Part shown: piece after piece, positions 32,766 to 41,223 of the stretch | Numbering within the stretch: position 1 is the stretch's first letter | Layout: every line of letters begins with the position of its first letter | Source: Bacillota bacterium | GTDB lineage: Bacteria; Bacillota; Clostridia; Lachnospirales; Lachnospiraceae | Length of the DNA: 54,799 nucleotides | Assembly: GCA_023441965.1 (NCBI GenBank) | Contig: JAEZNB010000083.1 | Span: 1 to 54,799, forward strand | Reading direction: 5' to 3' | Position numbers and translations under genes: made by a program | The notes under the pieces: model-generated | Database searches by the model: none | What the model saw: the letters and a program-made list of their open reading frames with translations, nothing else | What the model was told of the DNA's origin: nothing

Positions 32766-33278
32766 TTATGAATGTTCAATATCAAGTCTCCGATAGCCAA
32801 ACCAATCCGGAGCAAGCTCATAAGCTTCCTGACTCTTTGAGAGCTCAAGATAATACTGCGCTCCATCCACACTGATGAGGCAGTCTTCCACCCTGACGAT
32901 GCTGTCCACATGATTCTGGATCACATCCGTCTGAAGCTCCTTTACAGCTCTTTCCTTCACCTCCTGCAGGGAGTCCCCGATCAGGAGACCAATCTCATGG
33001 AGCTCCTGATTGGTATCCTTCCGGTAGCCGCCGAGCTGGACGAAGTAGAGCTGCTTCCCGCTCTCTTGCTTCTCCTTAGTAAGCCGGACAGCATGGCCGT
33101 CAGCCCCGGTGATCAGCTTATAGCTGTCTATATGGAGCTTTTCTGCCTTTCCATACCAGTTTCTCTTTAAGAGTTCTACGGTATCGTCGATCCGGTCTGC
33201 GGCCAGGAACTGAACATCATGTACCTCCAGATTACAGCCTTCGACCTTACCTCCTAAGTTTATCATGTAAAGCTTCAT
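32766..33278 (-). CDS. DUF1543 family protein
   Basis: A 170-residue soluble protein made of two halves of the DUF1543 pattern. The first reads MKLYMINLGGKVEGCNLEVHD with WYGKAEKLHIDSY; the second reads QLYFVQLGGYRKDTNQELHE with a following helix KERAVKELQTD. The family is best known from proteobacteria and has no assigned function; the repeated LGG...LHE units suggest an internal duplication. Its ATG overlaps the stop of the preceding lipoprotein gene by one base (TGATG), so the two are translationally coupled and probably act together. Confidence 0.75.
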   Translation of the reverse strand: MKLYMINLGGKVEGCNLEVHDVQFLAADRIDDTVELLKRNWYGKAEKLHIDSYKLITGADGHAVRLTKEKQESGKQLYFVQLGGYRKDTNQELHEIGLLIGDSLQEVKERAVKELQTDVIQNHVDSIVRVEDCLISVDGAQYYLELSKSQEAYELAPDWFGYRRLDIEHS

Positions 33279-35557
33279 CAGTTAACACCTTCCTCTCCTG
33301 TATCGTCCCAGATCTGATAGAAGTGATTGCTATCCCAGTTCTCACTCTTCCGGGATTTATAATATACCGAATGAAGCATCCTCTTCGTATCCTCCACTAA
33401 ACTCCTGTCATAATAATATAGCTGATGTTCCCCATCGCTATAGTAATAGGTTGCTACCTGATATCCCAGCAATCGGGAATAATTATCAAGAATCTCCCGG
33501 CTGCAGGGAAGAGGTGTCTTCTTCAATTTCGGATAATACTTCTGCATTACTTTATCCAGGATTTCCTCTGCTGAATATCTCGTCTGTAAATCCCCCTTCG
33601 GACCGTACTCATAGCCCCAAAGCTCGGGCATGGGATATTCCGGCTCCAGGACCAGGTCCTCTTCACACCATGCGTAAGCATTTTCAAAGGATAGGGCTTG
33701 GTCTAATTGTATATTCCCCTCATACAGCAGCAGCTGATCATAATTCTGCTCCTTGCTGTCAGTAGCCCCGGACTCATAGACGGTTCTGAACTCAGCCCTT
33801 TTCTTCACCAGATCATAGGTCTCTGACCAACCATTCAGGTTAAATACATTCAGTCCATCCACCCTAACCTCTGTCAGGATCAGCTTTCCATCCTGATAGG
33901 TGAAGGTATAGATATGTCCCCACCGGTCCGAGCTCCCACCATAATCCATGACATGGAGCTTGCCCTTTTCAAAGCCTATTCCGACATAGGGATCGCCAAA
34001 AACGCCTCCTTCCATACTGCCCAGTATGATACTGTTGTTTTCAAAAGCAAGTACATAGCTCCCACCTTGCTGTAGGAAGAGATAGATCCTTCTGCTTCCG
34101 GTATACTTACCGGAGCCCTGTTCGATCACTACGGCAAGATCCTCCCTATCGTCCCCGTTCAGGTCTCCGAAGATGCAGTCCTTCAGAGAGTAATCCTCCG
34201 GTAGCGTAATGGCCTGCTTTTTCCTTAGTTTGTTGATCTGATTCGTCAGCAGTTCGGGAATATTACTGTCATAGGGATAGGGCGCATTGATCTCATTATA
34301 TACGACCTCACAGGCAAAGCCATCTGCCCATTTCTGCATCGGTTTCGGCATATGTCCCATATAGTTGGGGTCGTTAGTATAGTACTGAATCACACCATCC
34401 TCATAGATGGCTGCATACATCATATCCTTTCCATTGATATAGTAGCACATACCGCCGGCGCCTCTTAGGTAGGATGCTCCGGCGCGGACCTTCCTGCCAT
34501 CCAGCAGGATATCCTCATACATCACTGCCTGGGTATTCCTTATAAAGAAGTAGTCCGTATAATAGACCATCTGTGAGAAGAGCTCTTCCTCCTCCTTAGT
34601 AGTGGTAATACCCAGCTCTGTTAAGGAGGGGGTAGCCGGTTTCCTATCCTCCCTGCTATAGCTTTGATCAAAGGTTACTCCCATGCCACAAGAATAATCA
34701 TATTGGTTGGATATCAGGGAGAGCTCCTCTGCTTGTTTACGGAATTCAAAGCTTACATGCTGGCTGCTTGGATCATCCCAGACGATATAATCCCGGTAGC
34801 GGATTCCGGCGACAGCCTCCCCATAGAAGGCAAAGCCGCTCAGGGCTCCACTGGCTGCTCCATTAAAAGCAGTCAGCTCAAAGTATATTAAATCCTCAAA
34901 TAAGGCCGTTAGCGTCAGGTCACTTCCACTGAAATATCTTCTGTTTTTTCCATACCACTTGCCTTCCAGTTCCTGAAGCTCCTTCCCCGCTGCCTTCGGT
35001 GGATTGAGCCCGGAGTCTGTTCGGATCAGATACATGGGATATAACTTCTCATCGCTTTTCCAGCAACCCTTCACCAGATCCTTCGTGATAAATATTCCGA
35101 TAAATTGACCCTCCTGGTCTGTGGCTTCCGTCAGGTGAAAGGACAGGTATTCCTGATAGACCTCATCTAACACTCCGTCCAGACTGATCTTGGTTCCGTA
35201 TTTGTCATAGGAATAGCTGCCTGTCAGCCGCCCATCCTGATAAGATAAGGACATATGAAGCCCAGCTTCACCGACGGCTCCGCTGTATTCAGTCACAGCG
35301 CCTTCCTTAAGGAGCTCCGTGATTGCCGGAGCAGACTTACCCTTGCCGGGGTCTGTGGCAATGGTCGTAGGCTTAGGATCCCGACCGACACTATCCTCCC
35401 CTGTGGTAGCTTCGCCGGTCTTCTCGCTCTGCCCGGTGCTTATGTCAGGCAGGTTCTCAAAAGCCTCCCCGGCCTGCTCCATCGCATCCTTTCCCTTCTC
35501 TTTGGAGCATCCGGACAGTACGATTGATAGGAATAGTAAGATTAAAATTTTTCTCAT
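33278..35557 (-). CDS. Large lipoprotein with an FG-GAP-like segment
   Basis: A 759-residue lipoprotein from the ATG at 35557 (GAGGG four bases upstream). The signal MRKILILLFLSIVLSGC ends in a lipobox (LSGC), so the upstream frame to 35602 is not used. An acidic low-complexity stretch (about 20-70) is followed by beta-rich domains (YSGAVGEAGLHMSLSYQDGR, about 85-200, and a related unit about 210-310). A segment near 450-500 has DLNGDDREDLAVVIEQGSG, an FG-GAP-like calcium loop. The C-terminal 150 residues are rich in tyrosine and tryptophan. Function unknown. It is coupled to the DUF1543 gene downstream. Confidence 0.75.
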   Translation of the reverse strand: MRKILILLFLSIVLSGCSKEKGKDAMEQAGEAFENLPDISTGQSEKTGEATTGEDSVGRDPKPTTIATDPGKGKSAPAITELLKEGAVTEYSGAVGEAGLHMSLSYQDGRLTGSYSYDKYGTKISLDGVLDEVYQEYLSFHLTEATDQEGQFIGIFITKDLVKGCWKSDEKLYPMYLIRTDSGLNPPKAAGKELQELEGKWYGKNRRYFSGSDLTLTALFEDLIYFELTAFNGAASGALSGFAFYGEAVAGIRYRDYIVWDDPSSQHVSFEFRKQAEELSLISNQYDYSCGMGVTFDQSYSREDRKPATPSLTELGITTTKEEEELFSQMVYYTDYFFIRNTQAVMYEDILLDGRKVRAGASYLRGAGGMCYYINGKDMMYAAIYEDGVIQYYTNDPNYMGHMPKPMQKWADGFACEVVYNEINAPYPYDSNIPELLTNQINKLRKKQAITLPEDYSLKDCIFGDLNGDDREDLAVVIEQGSGKYTGSRRIYLFLQQGGSYVLAFENNSIILGSMEGGVFGDPYVGIGFEKGKLHVMDYGGSSDRWGHIYTFTYQDGKLILTEVRVDGLNVFNLNGWSETYDLVKKRAEFRTVYESGATDSKEQNYDQLLLYEGNIQLDQALSFENAYAWCEEDLVLEPEYPMPELWGYEYGPKGDLQTRYSAEEILDKVMQKYYPKLKKTPLPCSREILDNYSRLLGYQVATYYYSDGEHQLYYYDRSLVEDTKRMLHSVYYKSRKSENWDSNHFYQIWDDTGEEGVN

Positions 35558-35784
35558 AAAACCCTCACATAATGATAAAAAGATTGTCAGGAGTAAGCTC
35601 ATAGCCTTTTTCTACCTGATCCACATGATTATAACACATATCCTCTAAGTATCCTATCACCAGTTATGAAATATTTGTATCTGCTCTTCTTCTCAGGCTG
35701 CCATACTCCTCCTCCAAGCATGATCGGTAAGCCGACTCCAATAAAGGGATTTAGAATAAATAACCAGCTTATTTGAAAATATAC

Positions 35785-35813
35785 TTTACCATATTTTTTA
35801 TTCGAGTTATAAT
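35785..35813 (+). promoter_or_regulatory. Promoter of the sortase-aminotransferase unit
   Basis: TTTACC (35785-35790), a 17-base spacer and a perfect TATAAT (35808-35813), 35 bases before the sortase ATG. Confidence 0.6.
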
Positions 35814-35847
35814 GAGCTTGCTTACATTCTAATAAAGGAGCAATCAA

Positions 35848-37350
35848 ATGTCCGGCAAACATAAAAACAAGAAAATTCCCCCTAAGAAGGCGGATCAGCA
35901 GAAGCAATCCGAGGAGGCCTCTAAAGGAAAGGAAGCTCTCCCCGAAGAAATACATACAGAGGACAAGAAGGAAGCTTCGCAGGAGCAAGGATTACCGGTA
36001 GGTCCCGCAGCAGAGTCACAGAAGGATAACCCGCAGGAACAGGACTCGACAATCAGTCCAGGAACGGAATCTAGCGCAGATAGCCCGCAGGAGCAAGACT
36101 CTTCGATCAGTCCCGTATCGGAATCTCAGACAGATAGCCCGCAGGAGCAAGATTCTGCGATTAGTAATTCTTCAGAGCCACAAGAGGAGAAACATGAGGA
36201 AGAAGCCCCGAAGGATACAAGCGAAGCAAAAGGCACGAAGCGAATCTTCGGCCTTAAGTTAACCAGCAATCATATCCTGCAGATACTCCGTTATTTGTGT
36301 ATCATCGGATTTGTTATCTTTCTGGGACTCTTTATCAATGAAACCTTCATTCAGCCCTATCGGACGAAGAAGGTGATTGATTACACCAGGGATTTATATC
36401 ATCGCCCTGTGGAAGATGATGTGAAGGAAGCAACTCCCACTCCTACCTTGCCCCCCACTCCGATCCCTGTTCCGGTAGATGCAGGGGTAACGCCTATCCC
36501 TGTTCCCACAGTAACAGAGGCTCCTACCCCCACTCCCGATCCGAACCGGGATGAACAGGGCAGGCTGCTGCAGTTTCAGGATCTGCTGGCAATGAATGAG
36601 GATACTAAGGGCTGGATTACAATTCCGGACACGAATATAGATTATGTGGTGGTACAATCCCCTAAGGAGGATCCCGAGTACTACCTCTTTAAAGGTTTCG
36701 ATCGAGAGTACAATAAGGCCGGTACTCTCTTCCTGGATGCACGGTCATCCGTGGAGAAGAAAACCAAGAACCTGGTGATTCATGGCCACAATATGGTCTC
36801 GACCAAGGAAAAGATGTTTCATAGTATTCTGGAATACAAGAAGGATATCAACTTCTTCAGGGAGCATCCCATCATACAGTTTGATACGATTTATCAAACG
36901 GGAAACTGGAAGGTATTTGCAGTCTTCATTACCCCTCCGGACCCTGCGAATGAGGATTTCTTCGAATTCCGTAGATCCTCCTTCAAGAATTCTTCAGAAT
37001 TCCTGAATTTTATTTATCAGATCCGAATCCGTTCCCTGGTAAATGTGGATGTCGATATCAATGAGAACGATGAACTGCTGACCCTTTCCACCTGTTCCTA
37101 TGAGGTCAATGACGATTACCGAACCATCGTGGTTGCCCGCAAGGTCCGGGAGGGTGAGGATATCACCGTAGATGCGCAAAGCATCAAGACGAATAAGAAA
37201 CCCTACTATGCCAAGGATTATCGGGAATTACACGGTAAGAAGATCCCAGATGTTGCACCCACCTTTGAAGAGGCCTTGGAGTTGGGACAGATTACATGGT
37301 ATACTCCGGTTGATGATACGACAAATGTAGAATCAGCAGTAATACCCTAA
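35848..37350 (+). CDS. srtB: Class B sortase with long repetitive cytoplasmic tail
   Basis: A 500-residue membrane transpeptidase; sortases cut a C-terminal sorting motif in surface proteins and join them to the wall. The first 140 residues are acidic, glutamine- and serine-rich, with three 18-residue repeats (copies begin at 36013, 36067 and 36121). A membrane helix (about 152-170) is followed by a PT-rich linker (about 195-230) and the class B domain: WITIPDTNIDYVVVQS, catalytic His in NLVIHGHNM (about 310-318), Cys in LLTLSTCSYE and Arg in YRTIVVARKVR. The N-terminal tail is far longer than usual. AAGGAG lies seven bases before the ATG. No sortase B substrate with an obvious NPQTN-type motif is seen in the window. 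Confidence 0.9.
   Translation: MSGKHKNKKIPPKKADQQKQSEEASKGKEALPEEIHTEDKKEASQEQGLPVGPAAESQKDNPQEQDSTISPGTESSADSPQEQDSSISPVSESQTDSPQEQDSAISNSSEPQEEKHEEEAPKDTSEAKGTKRIFGLKLTSNHILQILRYLCIIGFVIFLGLFINETFIQPYRTKKVIDYTRDLYHRPVEDDVKEATPTPTLPPTPIPVPVDAGVTPIPVPTVTEAPTPTPDPNRDEQGRLLQFQDLLAMNEDTKGWITIPDTNIDYVVVQSPKEDPEYYLFKGFDREYNKAGTLFLDARSSVEKKTKNLVIHGHNMVSTKEKMFHSILEYKKDINFFREHPIIQFDTIYQTGNWKVFAVFITPPDPANEDFFEFRRSSFKNSSEFLNFIYQIRIRSLVNVDVDINENDELLTLSTCSYEVNDDYRTIVVARKVREGEDITVDAQSIKTNKKPYYAKDYRELHGKKIPDVAPTFEEALELGQITWYTPVDDTTNVESAVIP
36013..36174 (+). repeat. Three in-frame 54-base tandem repeats in the sortase gene
   Basis: Three consecutive 54-base units starting at 36013, 36067 and 36121 encode 18-residue repeats: ESQKDNPQEQDSTISPGT, ESSADSPQEQDSSISPVS, ESQTDSPQEQDSAISNSS. 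The core DSPQEQDS is nearly constant at DNA level, suggesting recent expansion. Confidence 0.9.
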
Positions 37351-37360
37351 GGAGCTTATT

Positions 37361-38509
37361 ATGAAGATAGAATTTTCAGATAGATCCAAGCGATTTGGAA
37401 GTAATATTTTCAACACTCTGGATGATTACAAAAGAGATCGGCTGGCAGAGGGTAAGCCGGTTTATAATTTCAGCGTGGGAACACCGGATTTTGCGCCGGA
37501 TACTCATATTATGGAGGAGCTGTCGAGGGCAGCCCTGGATCCTGAGAACTATAAGTATTCCCTCGGTGATACGCAGGAGCTTCTGCAGGCTGTCATAGAC
37601 TGGTATGAGAAGCGATATTCCGTGACGCTTCTTCCGGAGGAAATCACCTCCGTAGCCGGTACTCAGGAAGGAATGGCTCATATCGGCTTGGCTCTGATCA
37701 ATCCCGGGGATATCGTTCTTGTACCGAATCCCGGCTATCCGATTTTTGAAATCGGACCCTATCTGTGCGGCGCTAAAATCGCTTATTATGAGCTTTTACC
37801 CGAGAACCATTATCTGCCCGACCTGGCCTCCATTCCCAAAGAAGTGGCTGACAGGGCCAAGCTTATGATTGTCTCCTATCCTGCCAATCCGGTCTGTACC
37901 ACGGCACCTGCCTCCTTTTATGAGGAGCTGATCGCATTTGCCAGAGATAAGCAGATCGTCATCGTCCATGACAATGCTTATTCCGAGATTCTATATGACG
38001 GAAGAAGGGGAACTTCTTTCCTAAGCTTTCCCGGGGCAAAGGAGGTGGGCGTGGAGTTTAACTCCCTGTCCAAGACCTACAACATCACCGGTATCCGCAT
38101 CTCCTTCCTCCTTGGCAATCAGGAGATCATACATAAGTTTAAGACCCTCCGCTCACAGTTTGACTACGGAACCAGCTACTTGGTCCAAAAGGCTGCGATT
38201 GCCGCCTTAAGCGGTCCACAGGACAGCATAGCCATCAACTGCAAAGAATATGAAAGTCGGCGGGATGCCCTTTGTTCAGGGCTTGAAAAGCTGGGCTTAC
38301 AGGTCCGTCCTTCCGAAGGCTCCATGTTCGTCTGGGCGCGGATTCCCGAAGGCTATCAGAATTCCTATGACTTCTGCCTGAAGCTCTTTCATGAGACCGG
38401 AATCCTATGCACTCCCGGATCCAGCTTCGGCTCCCTCGGAGAAGGTTATGTCCGTTTCGCCCTGGTCTTACCGGCGGATACGATCCGCCTGATCTTTTCA
38501 CAGCTATAA
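37361..38509 (+). CDS. PLP-dependent class I/II aminotransferase
   Basis: A 382-residue fold-type I aminotransferase. Landmarks are FSVGTPDFAPDTHIMEEL near the start, SVAGTQEGMAHIGLALINPGD (PLP phosphate loop), PGYPIFEIGPYLCG, the Asp in IVHDNAYSEI, the PLP lysine in SLSKTYNITGIRISF (about 232-246) and the C-terminal arginine in GEGYVRFALVLP. It resembles LL-diaminopimelate/aspartate-type aminotransferases, but the substrate is not fixed by sequence. AGGAG precedes the ATG and it lies only 10 bases after the sortase stop, so they are co-transcribed. A terminator follows. Confidence 0.88.
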   Translation: MKIEFSDRSKRFGSNIFNTLDDYKRDRLAEGKPVYNFSVGTPDFAPDTHIMEELSRAALDPENYKYSLGDTQELLQAVIDWYEKRYSVTLLPEEITSVAGTQEGMAHIGLALINPGDIVLVPNPGYPIFEIGPYLCGAKIAYYELLPENHYLPDLASIPKEVADRAKLMIVSYPANPVCTTAPASFYEELIAFARDKQIVIVHDNAYSEILYDGRRGTSFLSFPGAKEVGVEFNSLSKTYNITGIRISFLLGNQEIIHKFKTLRSQFDYGTSYLVQKAAIAALSGPQDSIAINCKEYESRRDALCSGLEKLGLQVRPSEGSMFVWARIPEGYQNSYDFCLKLFHETGILCTPGSSFGSLGEGYVRFALVLPADTIRLIFSQL

Positions 38510-38567
38510 GCATCTGGGAGCATGTGCTTCTATTACACAGGTATATACGAACTTAGGTATAACAATA

Positions 38568-38606
38568 ACGCCTCCGGCAGTATCTCCGGAGGCGTCTCTT
38601 TATCTT
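38568..38606 (+). terminator. Terminator after the aminotransferase gene
   Basis: ACGCCTCCGG (38568-38577) pairs perfectly with CCGGAGGCGT (38586-38595) around an 8-base loop, followed by CTCTTTATCTT. A strong GC stem ending the plus-strand unit. Confidence 0.8.
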
Positions 38607-38644
38607 ATAGACTCCATAGGTCGTGTAATCCCGCATGAATATCC

Positions 38645-38775
38645 GTTCGTGCTTCTGTCTGTATATATGTCATGTAAACCTAACCGTAATTCTGTCTGTA
38701 CTTCTGTCATGTACTCCTGTCTGTGCTTCTGTCTGTATTTCTGTCATGTACTTCTATCTGTACTTCTGTCTTTCC
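38645..38775. repeat. Degenerate 12/13-base tandem repeat
   Basis: About seven to eight head-to-tail copies of a TTCTGTCTGTAC / TTCTGTCATGTAC unit, clearest at 38690-38775. Unit lengths alternate between 12 and 13 bases, so no reading frame is kept and the DNA is unlikely to be coding. It fills most of the 300-base gap between the aminotransferase terminator and the stop at 38810 of the minus-strand gene. On the minus strand the unit reads GTACAGACAGAA. Confidence 0.75.
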
Positions 38776-38809
38776 TCTTCCTATGTCTCCAACCGTTATT
38801 CTGTCCGAT

Positions 38810-39484
38810 CTATTTGTTCGGATAGAGGTCCAGCCAGTTCTCTCCGTCATATTCCTCAATCTGGTTCACGATCCGGTTCAGATAAGCTTCCAGATAGATA
38901 TTCTCCTCTTCCTTCTTGGCAAACCAGATACTGGACTGGCCAAAGCCATAAGAGGTTCCCGACTGCTTTCTGGGAACGGCCCATTTTGGCTTATTACTTC
39001 TTTCTCTTCTCGGAAGCAGCACACAATCCTCTGCCTTCGCTATCGCATTATAGGCCTGTACATATACGGTGTCCCCTTCCTCACTGGCTGGGAACTCAAC
39101 CTCCTGATAATAACGGTACACGGTTGCATGCTTATACCAGCCTACAATTGTAGTAAAATTATGAGCCGGATGGGTGGCACAGTATATCACCAATACATCC
39201 TCCAGCATATCCTGACCCTCATACTGCTCACAGCCGTCAATCTTCTCCAGCTGAAGCTGATTCTTGTTGGCCTTCGCCGGTTTAATCTCTACATAACCCA
39301 AGCAGTAATCACCGGATTCAAAAGGCCCTTCAAAAAAATTCAAGGCTACCCTTTCAAAATTATACTGTTCCAGAAGATCCTTACCTTTTCTGGTATAATC
39401 CGTACTGCCCTTGGGAGTATCAACGCCTGGAAAGATACCTTTATAATAGTCAAGCCATGTAATGTTACAAAATAATAACCTCAT
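38810..39484 (-). CDS. Conserved-looking hypothetical protein, soluble
   Basis: A 224-residue soluble protein of no family I can name. It starts MRLLFCNITWLDYYKGIFPG and has EDVLVIYCATHPAHNFTTIVGWYKHATVYR in the middle and SGTSYGFGQSSIWFA before a helical C-terminus (YLNRIVNQIEEYDGENWLDL). The first line resembles the N-terminus of proteins that read or bind modified bases or nucleotides in restriction loci, but this is only an impression. GGAGG lies seven bases before the ATG. A TATAAT box is present at 39616-39621 on the minus strand. The downstream side carries the 12/13-base tandem repeat. Confidence 0.65.
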   Translation of the reverse strand: MRLLFCNITWLDYYKGIFPGVDTPKGSTDYTRKGKDLLEQYNFERVALNFFEGPFESGDYCLGYVEIKPAKANKNQLQLEKIDGCEQYEGQDMLEDVLVIYCATHPAHNFTTIVGWYKHATVYRYYQEVEFPASEEGDTVYVQAYNAIAKAEDCVLLPRRERSNKPKWAVPRKQSGTSYGFGQSSIWFAKKEEENIYLEAYLNRIVNQIEEYDGENWLDLYPNK

Positions 39485-39864
39485 GTCCTTACCTCCAATG
39501 TTTTTTTATCTTAACCTGCGTCATGATTTCAGTTTCGTAAATCCCCTTTTCCCCTGCCCTCTTGTTTCAGACTGTTTCAGCCCTGACGGGCATCTGTGAA
39601 ATCATAACTATATACATTATATACTTTACATTTTACTACAGAATTTGAAAACTTTCGATATATAATTTATTAAATTTTTGTGATATCTGTACTTTTATAA
39701 AAAAGCCCTCTGCCTACGGATATTACATATCAGTATGCGGGGCTTGCGATATTCATTCCAAATATTTTCTGATCTAATAGACCTGCCCCTGTTATTTATT
39801 CGGGTCGAGAAGCTATTGTCATTTATGCATTATGCTTTTATGCTCGTTTGATATAGGTAAGCCT
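39485..39864. other. 380-base intergenic region
   Basis: AT-rich in the middle. It contains the probable promoter of the gene ending at 38810 (minus-strand TATAAT at 39616-39621) with a roughly 130-base leader, and the terminator of the AEC transporter gene (39703-39745). A short AGCCCTGACGGGC-type hairpin lies near 39577-39592. No coding frame is convincing. Confidence 0.5.
39697..39745 (-). terminator. Terminator of the AEC transporter gene
   Basis: On the minus strand AAGCCC (39740-39745 complement) pairs with GGGCTT (39703-39708 complement), supported by an inner GATAT/ATATC pairing, and is followed by TTTTAT. Confidence 0.65.
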
Positions 39865-40869
39865 TCACCTTAGCAGATCTTCGGCAGCCGCCTTAATAAA
39901 CAACTCTGCCAGCCTTACAAGCAAGGGTATCGTAAGAGCGCACAGTAAGGTGGTGACCGTAAAAATCTCGGCAGATAAGACCGAATTCCTGCCATATTTA
40001 ATGGAAAACAATATCCCTGTTGTGGCCGAGGGCGCTGCCGCCATAATCACTGCGGTGGTAAATACCGTATTATTGATCGGGAATCTGCTATACAGTAAGA
40101 GCAGCAGAACCGGAAGAAGAAGCAGTTTTATGAATGCCACATAAAACACTCTGTATTTCTTCAGCAGCTTCCGCAGATCTGTCCTACCTATGGTCACACC
40201 GGCAATCAGCATGGCAAAGGGTGTATTCATGTTAGCAACATGAGTGAGGGCTTCCTTCACCACCTGTGGTACCATAAGCTGGAAGAGAAAACAGATCAAG
40301 CCGACCCCGATAGCTATTATGTTGGGTGACAGCAGCTTCTTCATCAGAACCTTGAAGCTCCATTCATTGTTTCCTGACATCATAATGACACCCTGAGTCC
40401 AAAGGAACAGATTAAAGATCGTAATGGAGGCAGTAACATAAAATACCCCCTCTGTTCCGAAAATCCCATTTACCAGGGGTATTCCCATAAAGCCCACATT
40501 GGCATAGATGACATTGATCCGCTCTACTAAAGCATCCTTATTCTCTACGACTATGCTGCTTCCGGTCCCATCCTGATGATTAATCTCCCGTTTCTTCTTT
40601 CTGATCAAGAGATAGGCAAGCAATATGCTGACGACATGTGTCACGATGGATAAAAGCAGGGAAATCAATAAGCCCTCCAGAAGCTCTGTAGAAAAGGATC
40701 TTTGATATGCCACGAAGATGACCATCGGATTCACCAGCAACAGGAGGATATTGGACAGCTTCGCATTCGTAGCCTCGTCAATCAGTTTAACCTTATAGCA
40801 GATCATGCCAATGATGATAATAATGAAAATAATAATAATTTGATTAAATGTGATTTGCGCCGCTGACAT
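39865..40869 (-). CDS. AEC family transporter
   Basis: A 334-residue membrane protein of the auxin efflux carrier family, usually ten helices; at least nine hydrophobic segments are visible. Family features are YKVKLIDEATNAKLSNILLLLVNPMVIF near the start, NVGFMGIPLVNGIFG (about 125-139) in the middle, and a helical hairpin with AAAPSATTGILFSIKYGRN near the end. Bacterial members export or import carboxylates such as malate. The ATG has GGAGG six bases upstream. It stands alone in its direction. Confidence 0.88.
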   Translation of the reverse strand: MSAAQITFNQIIIIFIIIIIGMICYKVKLIDEATNAKLSNILLLLVNPMVIFVAYQRSFSTELLEGLLISLLLSIVTHVVSILLAYLLIRKKKREINHQDGTGSSIVVENKDALVERINVIYANVGFMGIPLVNGIFGTEGVFYVTASITIFNLFLWTQGVIMMSGNNEWSFKVLMKKLLSPNIIAIGVGLICFLFQLMVPQVVKEALTHVANMNTPFAMLIAGVTIGRTDLRKLLKKYRVFYVAFIKLLLLPVLLLLLYSRFPINNTVFTTAVIMAAAPSATTGILFSIKYGRNSVLSAEIFTVTTLLCALTIPLLVRLAELFIKAAAEDLLR

Positions 40870-41077
40870 TCCGAACCTCCAAGATTAGTCTTCTGGTAAT
40901 ATTACCTTCCCTAAAGAATACTAAATGGTCCGGCTTTTCGTCAAGCATTTCTTTCCGTTCAGCCGGCTTGTCCATGGATAAGATACAAGGTAAGTGTTTG
41001 CCCGACGCTCCCCTACCCCCTATCTCCCACCCGGCTCTTCCAGTAATTTAATAATGACCTTTCCTCTCTGAATCGCC
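40870..41077. other. Gene-free gap before the Big_2 gene
   Basis: The first part of the gap holds the leader of the AEC gene and pyrimidine-rich DNA with no clear coding frame. A small GCCGGC-type pairing lies near 40933-40968. The regulatory elements are annotated separately downstream of 41077. Confidence 0.3.
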
Positions 41078-41083
41078 TATAAT
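41078..41083 (+). promoter_or_regulatory. -10 element of the Big_2 gene
   Basis: A perfect TATAAT at 41078-41083. The -35 region is poor (ATGACC at about 41054-41059). If used, the transcript would carry a leader of about 130 bases before the ATG at 41224. Confidence 0.45.
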
Positions 41084-41212
41084 GAATTAGGAATTTCAGT
41101 AAATGGTTGTAAGGCACTTCCATCGATATGATGCTTCTTGGGAAGCATCGGCTGAGATTTCAGTAACCCGCTGACATCCATTGTGATTGTTCTGATCACA
41201 AATGAATTAGGA
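41081..41212 (+). promoter_or_regulatory. Structured 5' leader with paired repeats
   Basis: The leader before the Big_2 gene contains two hairpins: GATGCTTC-TTGG-GAAGCATC (41130-41149) and TTGTGAT-7-ATCACAA (41181-41201), the second ending just before the ribosome site. It is framed by a direct repeat AATGAATTAGGA (41081-41092 and 41201-41212), and a second repeat, ATTTCAGTAA, occurs at 41093-41102 and 41157-41166. The second AATGAATTAGGA overlaps the Shine-Dalgarno site. The arrangement suggests alternative folds controlling translation, but it matches no riboswitch I know. Confidence 0.5.
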
Positions 41213-41223
41213 GGAAAAGAAAG

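Noticed and set aside
32705..32911. Short minus-strand ORF overlapping the DUF1543 gene end
   Set aside because: Low-complexity Ser/Trp shadow frame with no ribosome site.
35629..35988. 119-residue membrane-like ORF on the minus strand
   Set aside because: It overlaps the sortase promoter and start antisense, and the plus-strand gene has full ribosome-site and domain support.
38645..38775. CRISPR array
   Set aside because: Units of 12-13 bases are head to tail without unique spacers, and no cas genes lie nearby.
38635..39475. Plus-strand open frames with cysteine-rich peptides over the tandem repeat
   Set aside because: They arise from the TTCTGTC repeats and the antisense of the 224-residue gene; unit length is not a multiple of three.
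41130..41201. TPP riboswitch
   Set aside because: Only a GCTGAGAT/ACCC-like stretch matches; the conserved second half (GAACCTGATCTGG and GGGA) is missing and the gene is not in thiamine metabolism.
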